This document shows, one piece after another, positions 56,961-64,000 of a stretch of DNA of 64,000 nt. The position numbers were made by a program, and so were the translations under genes. The notes beneath the pieces are model-generated. The model had not been told where the DNA came from. It ran no database searches and worked only from the letters and a program-made list of their open reading frames with translations. The first letter of the stretch is position 1, and each line of letters begins with the position of its first letter. The stretch is from the NCBI GenBank assembly GCA_023014485.1, contig JAJOZX010002359.1:58501-122500 (forward strand), read 5' to 3'. The DNA comes from Bathynomus jamesi. Taxonomy: Eukaryota; Arthropoda; Malacostraca; Isopoda; Cirolanidae.

Positions 56961-57250
56961 AGGCCCTATAAGACAACGGCAGCTCTGCTGAAGTCTTATT
57001 ATGCGCTTGGCTCCTGTCAAACGAACCCCTCTCCTCTCTCTCCTCTCTCTTAGGTTAGGTATACCCCTTTGGGGGATAACTCCGCCTCCAAGTTGCATAA
57101 CCGCTTGTTGCTCATTCTCCCTCCCTCATTTAGGGGGTGCCATGCAACATAGGGGGTGGGGGCTGGCACTATGGGTCCCTTGCAACAAAGGGGGTGGGGG
57201 CACTCTTGCAACATTTGCAATTGCATTGCACTCTACCATTTTGCAGTCAT
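56940..57250 (-). repeat. GC-rich dispersed repeat, right copy (inverted to 23395-23790)
   Basis: Runs 'aagacaacggc', 'cttggctcctgtc', a CTCTC run, 'ttaggttagg', then 'gggggtggggg' and 'ttgcaac' motifs: the complement of the left copy in reversed order. See the first copy. Confidence 0.75.
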
Positions 57251-57309
57251 ACTACTTACGTTTGTGCAGAGCTCCCATCTGATATCATGTTTTTGCATGT
57301 AGTTATTTG

Positions 57310-58857
57310 AGATAGTAACTATATCCTGGCCTGTCGTTGTTGTTTCAATGGATTGGCATAAAAACAGGTCTTCCCGCGCACACTTCATAAACGTAACGTA
57401 CAAATACGAGCAATACAGCTAATCCTGCTACATCCGTTGATTCATGAAGTTGAATACAAAAACCAACAGGGCTGCTTTTTAACCGGTTCACTAGTATTGT
57501 TTCGCAATCGCTATCTATATCCTTAATGCGACGAGAGACTCTGTTGTCTGAGAAAGGAACAGTTTCTGTAAGTTTACTGCATTTTTCACCCAACACGCAT
57601 GTCACTATATCCTCCACACACCCCTTTACTAATGATTCTGCAATTATGTGTGATTCGCCGGCCCTAGCAATGCGATAGCTGACACGATATGAGGCTTCAA
57701 GTGCATTTTTATTGTCTGAGTAATCAAATGATTTGAGTATGCTAAGTGTCTTTTGTAATTCGTCTCGCTTCCTTTTGAAATAATCACTGTTTTTTTCCTT
57801 TAAATGTGGATGCTTAGTTTCCAAATGCCGCTTTAACTTTGCAGGATTCAAGCTACTGTTTGCTAATACTTGATTACATTCAACACATTGGCCGTCAGGA
57901 TCAATTTAAATTTCCAATAGGTATAAATCCAAAGTTTATATAGCTACTGTCAAACTTACGTTTTTTAGATTTCATAATTGTTTTACTAGCTTCATTTTCT
58001 CTCACCATTGAAGATGAAGATGGTTGTACTATATCCTCTCCATTAACATGTGTAGGCCTATCTCCACTTTCATTTTCGGTAGGCGATTCCATTAGTTCGT
58101 TTTCATTTCCAGATGTTTTTTCTTTTAAAGTAGGCCTATAGCATTTCAACCATTTCTCCTTTTAACCAAAATTATGCTAGAAAAGTCGGTTACAGATTTT
58201 AATGATGAACACAATACAAATTTTACACTGAAAACACTTAAGTAAATAAAGCCTATCAGAAATTAACTTGACAGTGCACCACGCCAACGGCTATAGTTAT
58301 ACGGATTGGTTCACAATTAATTACGAAACAAGTGCACATCAAATCAACTGGCAACTTAGAAAATTTTAATTTTAGCGAAAACATATTGCTCAAAATTAAT
58401 TACAGTTAAATTCTCACGAGTAAAATATATATATTAAAATTTGTCATAAATAATATGACAAATTTGAAATACTATGACAGAATTTATATGATATTTATTT
58501 TAAAACAGTACTACCAGAACCAGTCTTTCATAAAATCATTAAAATTAAAATTTGCCAAGTTACACTTTTGCAGTAGCCGAGCAGCGAAAATTTATTCACA
58601 TATACTTAGCAGATTTTAATTTTAGCGAAAAATATTTAGTGATCTCAAATCCACGATGGTGCCATTTCAAGTTAGAATAAGAATATGAACTATTATTTAA
58701 CAAAACGCCACAAGGTAAAATTATGTATAAATATTAGGACCTTAATTAGACCTTAATATTAAGACTTGATTAGACTGATTAGAAAACGTGTCACGGAACC
58801 CTTGTTAAGCCTCGGTGGAGCCCCAGGGTTCCACGGAACACAGTGTGGGAACCACTG
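57310..58857 (-). pseudogene. hAT relic with BED zinc finger
   Basis: The minus strand reads 58149-57901 (low-complexity N-terminus) and about 57905-57345: 'CVECNQVL' then 'KLKRHLETKHP', a BED finger, followed by 'VGFCIQLHESTDVAGLAVLLVFVRY' in part, where 'QLHESTD' is the first-Asp block seen in SCAND3/ZBED5-like transposases. It stops just afterwards, so the catalytic core is lost. The sequence CAGTGGTTCCCACACTG (minus strand, ending at 58857) is a typical hAT end of this group. Left end not found. Confidence 0.75.
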
Positions 58858-59330
58858 AACTATACCAAACGGCTGGTTACGCCTTCGAAGCCGACTGACG
58901 GATTTCTAAGCCAACTGTCAAGAATATCTCCATTAATTGAATAAATAGCTCAAACTGGCAACTCAAAAGTTATTCATATATATATATATACATACACCTA
59001 CTCTTTACGCCTTTCAAGCCTGATTAAGCCAACTGGCTGAATTACACTTCTAAGCCAGCTGATGCTCAAACGAAATTTTATTATGCGGCTGGGTCTCCCA
59101 TGCGAAGCATGCTCTCTCTCTTCTCTACTACTCTCTCTCCTCTCTCTCTTAGGTTAGGTGGATTCCCCAAGCTTGTGGCAGCTGAGTGGATTCCCCCTTT
59201 TTTGGAACCCTGGGGAGTGGGGATGGCACCTTTCAAAAAGGGGGAAGAGGGGTTGGCACTGGCACTCATTTGATCAACATTGCATTCCAATTGCACTCTA
59301 ACCTTTTGTGGTCCTACTACTATTGCATAT
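58858..59330. repeat. Dispersed repeat, third GC-rich copy
   Basis: 58860-59070 holds 'aactggcaact' type units and a short AT run (58977-58990). 59075-59310 is a diverged copy of the GC-rich repeat in the same orientation as 56940-57250 (CTCTC run, 'ttaggttagg', 'gcattccaattgcactctaacc'). Confidence 0.65.
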
Positions 59331-59339
59331 GGAGACGAT

Positions 59340-60750
59340 CACTGAACACGGGAGAAATACAGGGCAGCCTGAAGAGCGCGAACATAGTCCCAATATATAA
59401 AGGAGGAGATCGATCCGAGGCCAGAAACTATAGGCCCGTGTCGCTTACATCACATCTCACTAAAATATTTGAAAGAATAGTTAGACAGAAAATCTATGAC
59501 TTTCTGGAAACTCGGAAAAAATTCAATGATAACCAACATGGGTTTCGGTCAGGCAGATCATGCCTATCACAACTAATGGAACACTACAACAACATTATTG
59601 ATGCACTTGAAAGCAATGAAAACTATGATGTAATATACACAGACTTTGCCAAAGCTTTCGACAAGTGTGACGATGGAATCATAGTATACTGTATAAACTG
59701 AAATATATGGGAATAACAGAAAAACTAGGGAAATGGATATATAATCTCCTTAGTGAGCGGCGGCAAGTCGTTACAGTAAAAGGAGAATCTTCATCAAAAT
59801 CAGAAGTCGTCAGCTCAGTACCACAAGGAACAGTATTAGCTCCACTACTCTTCATAATCATGCTAAATGACAAAGATGAGGACGTTACCAGATACAGCAC
59901 AGTAACATCCTTTGCCGATGACACAAAGATCAGTAGAAAAATAAGAAATCCAGAAGACATAGGATGTCTACAAACCGACATGAACAGAAACTACAAGCAA
60001 ACGCAAGACAACAATATGAAGTTTAACACCGAGAAATTAAGGTGCGGAAAAAGAGAAGACCTAAAATCCATGGAATAATGTACCCAAAATGGACAGGAAA
60101 TTCAAAGAAATTCTAGAGCAAGAGATTTAGGGTTTGTAATGACTTGATGCGAAATTTGAAACGCCAAATAAGATAGCACTAAACAGAGCAAAGAGAGTAA
60201 CTGGGCAGATACTGAGAACCTTTAAACGAAGGGTAGGAATATGATGAATCCTCTACTGAAAACACTGATCATACCCAAATTGGAATACTGCTCGGTCCTA
60301 ACATGCCCATATAAAAAAAAAGACATTAGACAGCTAGAAGGGATTCAGAGAAGCTTCACAGCCAAGATCAAGTGGAGCAAAGAACTAAATTACTGGGAAA
60401 GGTTACGCGAACTAAACCTATATTCACTGGAAAGGAGAAGAGAGAGAGATACACTATTATTAACACTTGGAAAATAATGGAGAAACTAGTCCCTAATCTT
60501 ACTCTGAACCCTGTAACTCCCCAAACAACGGTGGAAAATAGAAAAGGAAGACTGTGTCGTGTTCCCAAATTAAAGTCGAGACAGGGAACATCCTTAACAC
60601 TGAAAAAATATAGTTTTGTTGTGAGAGGACCAGAAGTGTTTAATCAGCTGCCCAAAGACCTAAGGAACACGATCGGTGTTGCACTGGATATCTTCAAAAG
60701 AAGATTAGATGCCTGGCTCAGAATAATCCGGGCGTACCTGGCTAAGTGAG
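59340..60750 (+). pseudogene. LINE family A, copy 3: reverse transcriptase and C-terminus
   Basis: The plus strand reads RT fingers/palm at 59360-59700 ('VPIYKGG', 'YTDFAKAFDKC'), 59707-60078 ('SSVPQGTVLAPLLF', 'FADDTKIS', the catalytic Asp pair), and the C-terminal domain at 60241-60749 ('KLEYCSV', 'LEGIQRSFTAKI', 'VRGPEVFNQLPKDLRN', 'FKRRLDAWLR'). 5' truncated at about 59340, as is usual for LINEs, and broken by stops or shifts at 59700, 60078 and 60240. Confidence 0.85.
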
Positions 60751-60751
60751 G

Positions 60752-61470
60752 TGGAGAGTACAAGAAACCAACTCACTACTTCACCAGGTCAACTCGAGAG
60801 GAGAATATATGGTGGTAACGAGGGGAGCGAACGAGGATGGAATCTTTGTTGGGGGAAGGGAAATGAAAAAGACGGACACATTTAAATACCTTGGTAGTGT
60901 GATAGCAAATTATATGGGTATGGATGTAGAGGTGAATGAAAGAATTGCTAAATATAGCAGAAATATTTCCTTCCTGTACCCCCTGTTCAAAGACGAAAAC
61001 ATCCCTAAAAAGGTAGAGACGCGTATATACTCAACAATATTGAAACCAATCTTATTATACGGCAGCGAGACTTGGGCACTAACCACAAGGACGAGGGGAA
61101 AACTGCAAGCAGCTGAAATGAGGGTCCTGAGATTGATAGAGGAGTAAGTAGATTGAATAAAATAAGGAACACTGAAATAAGAAGGCGATTGGGTGTAACT
61201 TCGATTAATGAGAATATTGAGAGGAACCAACTGAGATGGTACGAGCATGTCCAACGAATGCCGATGGAAAGGACAGCAAGAAGAATGCTGGAATGGGCCC
61301 CTCAAAACAGAAGACCAATTGGAAGACCCAAGATCCGATGGATGGATAACATCAAGAGTGCTGTCGAGAAGTGTGGAATCAGTCTCCAACGGGCGAACTT
61401 GATGTGTGGAGATCGTGAGGCACTGAGGGGTCTCGTCCGAGGGCTACCAACTGACAGACCGCTTTAGGTC
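60752..61470 (+). pseudogene. LINE family C (RTE-like) C-terminal fragment
   Basis: 60800-61147 has 'FKYLGSVI', 'RIYSTILKPILLYGSETWAL' in part and 'EMRVLRL', which are RT thumb blocks of RTE-type LINEs. 61153-61467 continues with 'IRRRLGV', 'NQLRWYEHVQRM' and 'GRPKIRWMDNI'. A stop or shift separates the two at about 61147. It joins directly to the end of LINE A copy 3, so one inserted beside the other or the two were juxtaposed by deletion. Confidence 0.8.
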
Positions 61471-61499
61471 TACCAGGCGCCCGGTAAGAAAGTTAAGAT

Positions 61500-61819
61500 A
61501 TATATATATTAGGGTGATTCAAATATGGGGGTAAAAATTTTTTTTTTATATTTTAATGTGTTCAACCCTTTAAATGGTTCATTTCAGCATAAAAATAACT
61601 ATCCTAAAATATTTTAGCAAATTTTTAATTTTTAGGGGTTGCTACCAGCAATTAAAAATTGACAGAACGACTCAAATTGTAAAATTTTTCCACACCACCC
61701 AGGGGATACAGTACAAGGCGCATTGCTTTTTTTTAATGTGGAAAGCTCCCCCGTAGGTCCTACCATAACCACAAGCATGCATAATTAAACTAGCATGATA
61801 TTTGAGACATTAGCTGTCC
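61500..61819. other. Probable 3' flank of the second element-E-family transposon
   Basis: Begins with AT then 'agggtgattcaaa' and long T/A runs. No coding signal. It could hold that element's left terminal repeat, but the right end is outside the window, so this cannot be checked here. Confidence 0.35.
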
Positions 61820-63796
61820 TTACTTCATCAATGTTTCTTTCTTTCTATCAGGGTAAACAGCCCTGTAGTTTTTCACTACTTGTAGCAAGAATTGTTTTGA
61901 TCTTCGTCATGTGTTAGTATTTTATTATATTCATCCATTAATTTTACTCCTCTTTCCGCTATATTATTCACGACTTTCCACTGTTTGATAGATTTCTTAG
62001 CGGAGTTATACTCTTCATCATTATGCCATTCTTTAGCATCTTTGAGTAAAATTTTTAACTAAATTCTGTTATTGTAAAGAATCTTTGAGTATTTGATGTG
62101 GCAAAATCTTCTAATTTATTCGTTGGAATAAGTGCATGATCTAGAAAAGCCCGTTTTGCAGGAAGAGTTTCTGTTGTATTTTGCAAGGCCTTTATAATTT
62201 TGTTTTTCGTTTCAGTAGGCACTTCATCATCATAAAAGGCCAAGGCTACCAGTTCTTCTGATAGGTACCAGAGGTGACCTAACAGTTTTTTAATAGTAAC
62301 AAATGCAATTGTGTCATTTATTTGTTTGTAGACTACAAGATTCTGTAATAATTCCAGATCAAGACGAGGAGCGCAAGATGGCACAGGAGCTGTAAACCAT
62401 GCCTTTACATATAACCGAGTAGCAAATAGACAGATGTCTTTTAGTCCTTTTTTGTCTTTTACTGAAATTTTGAACTGAGATTTGAACATAAAAGTTTTTA
62501 ATGAATATGTAATTTTGGCCATCCACCTAGCCCGATGAAGTCCCGCTCGATGTTTAAATTTGATTCCACCTTTTGGTTCACCTCCCCAAAAAATAATTGT
62601 TAACTGCAATAGTTGTAGGTAATCGTCTCTTGGTTGGAATGTATCTAGTTGATTTGCTGCAAATATAATTATGTCATCTTTGATGTCATGAATATTTTCA
62701 TAGATATCTGGATCTGATAATGCTGTTTCGTAGTCCTCCTTATTAATGCTTGACCATTTTTCTCTGAACTTCTTAAAAAGGACTATATCTGGGCCAGAAG
62801 ATGGTGATAAAGACTTTCAAACAACAGCTTCCAGCATAATTTCAAATATGTGGTGTCGACATGCCAGCCACAATAAATCGTTGTCGAATTTTTGTTCTAG
62901 AAGAATAGCTGCACCATTTCTAGGACCAATATTGGCTGCCGTTGTATCGAAACACACGCATTTTATTTGTTCGCAGATGCCCCATTCAAGCGATGTCTGA
63001 TTGTTTGCATTAAAACTAGAGACGCATTTCTGTCACTCAATTTTGCAACATCAAGACTTCCTAATAATTTATCATCAAACAATTTTCTACGTTTGCCTAC
63101 CTTACTTTTCCATGTTGAAGGTTGTGCAGCACAGAAACCAGATTCATCACTTTTACTCTCCTCTGATTCTGATTCTGATGATGTACTGGTGAGTATGACA
63201 GCCTCTTCATTCTTCTTTCTTTTGATCTCTTCTGCTTTCCTCTTTTCATAACGTTGTTGCTTTTCTGCTGCTCTTTGCTCGTTTTTAGCAACAGCCTTCT
63301 CAATGGTACCCATTTTTCCATGACGTCCTTTCTCACGTTGCATTTTCAAGAATTTCTTATCATCTTCTATTTTTATAAGCTGCATATCATTCTCATGAGC
63401 AATGTCAAATAAGTTTTCCAGTTTATCTTTCCATTTTTCTTCTTTATTATTTAAATTTTGTGATCTTTTCAATGCTTTGTTTCTCTTAAGCAGCTGCCAT
63501 TCCTTTAGTATTCCTTGAATTTTATCTAGTACATGTATTCTTTGTTTTGCTGGTATTCCTGCTTTTTTCCAAACTGCTAGCACATCATCCGCAGTAGAGC
63601 AGCATGATTCTCTAATGCCTCGCTTTTTAATATTTCTGTAGTGCATGAAGAGGGCCATCATTTCCTTCTCTGATGGTAATACGGATGTTTTTAGTACTGC
63701 AGAGGGCTGCCCAATTAGCCATACTTCAGTTTCTTTTCTTGTAGAACTTCTCCCAACTGAGCAACTGGGTGATGGTGAGTTAGGCCTAGCTTCCAT
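61820..63796 (-). pseudogene. Second, diverged member of the element E transposase-like family
   Basis: Starts at 63796 and reads 277 codons: 'VLPSEKEMMALFMHYRN', 'VWKKAGIPAKQRIHVLDKIQ', 'LENLFDIAHEN' and a long charged coiled coil. After a frameshift near 63010 it continues with 'CFDTTAANIGPRNGAAILLEQ' in part and 'LLWLACRHHIFE', a TGA at 62817-62819, then 'ARWMAKITYSL' and 62609-62055. The C-terminus has 'AERGVKLM', another shift near 61890 and 'FLLQVVKNYRA'. The blocks align in order with the 650-codon protein of element E. About 640 codons. Inactive here. Family known to me only as repeated uncharacterised arthropod/hydra proteins. Confidence 0.7.
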
Positions 63797-64000
63797 AATC
63801 GATTAATTGGTATCAAAATTACGAGTTCCAAGCAACAATTAAAAGCAAGCTAGTATATAAACCATTAATTAAAAATTCTGAAATATAAACAATTAAACAT
63901 AAAATCATAAGTTGTAAAAACAAACAAATTGAAAAAAGGGAAACTTTGACGCCTGGTAGCACATAGTAAATTTTATTTAAAATTCACCAAATTTGGCATA
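63797..64000. other. Upstream flank of the second element-E-family gene
   Basis: AT-rich leader; no terminal repeat could be identified before the window ends. Confidence 0.4.

Overview
This is animal nuclear DNA, most likely from an arthropod. The base composition is AT-rich, there are many long (AT)n, (CT)n and (GT)n arrays, short CCTAA/TTAGG-type runs occur, core promoter elements look like arthropod TATA plus TCAGT initiator, and the mobile elements (mariner/Tc1, hAT, Penelope-like, LINEs, a Polinton) are those usual in crustaceans and insects. The species cannot be fixed from this sequence. Nothing bacterial is present. Almost all protein-coding potential belongs to transposable elements, most of them broken by frameshifts. 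Some frameshifts could be assembly indels rather than decay.

Region by region: 1-5270 is a minus-strand LINE (family A) with its own ORF1, broken by a non-autonomous hAT insertion and an (AT)n array. 5340-9320 holds a mariner relic, an internally deleted mariner-like element and a hAT relic. 10771-23046 contains phase-compatible exons of what looks like a resident host gene on the minus strand, ending in a transmembrane segment and cytoplasmic tail. Its introns are filled with transposons: a LINE fragment, LINE A copy 2, a palindromic Tc1, deleted mariners, a foldback element, and Penelope-like ends with a hammerhead-like core. 23395-26300 is repeats, including two tRNA-like units.

26750-54790 is a degraded but nearly complete Polinton/Maverick. 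The minus-strand block runs ATPase, a small hydrophobic-tailed protein, a conserved Polinton protein, integrase with chromodomain, penton-like capsid protein, pX/pVI-like protein, major-capsid-like protein and adenain-like protease. The plus-strand block has a protein-primed DNA polymerase B carrying every expected motif, followed by three unnamed ORFs. A TATA/CCAAT/Inr promoter and two small exons at the far left are phase-compatible with an exon that opens the polymerase gene, so a long spliced transcript across the whole late block is possible.

The most interesting part is 31824-46795. A 3.1-kb TIR element carrying one transposase-like gene (here called element E) landed at a TGTACA site inside the small Polinton ORF. 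A rearrangement then joined Polinton integrase to a truncated, partly inverted element E, and the 2.77-kb product was amplified head to tail. Later a 2.46-kb hAT element inserted into one copy. The target-site duplications, the empty site and the shared junctions allow the order to be read: Polinton, then element E, then inversion-duplication and amplification, then hAT. A second, diverged member of the element E gene family lies at 61820-63796.

54825-64000 holds a second copy of the deleted mariner, a near-perfect hairpin MITE, tandem repeats, a hAT relic, LINE A copy 3, an RTE-like LINE fragment and the second element-E-family gene.
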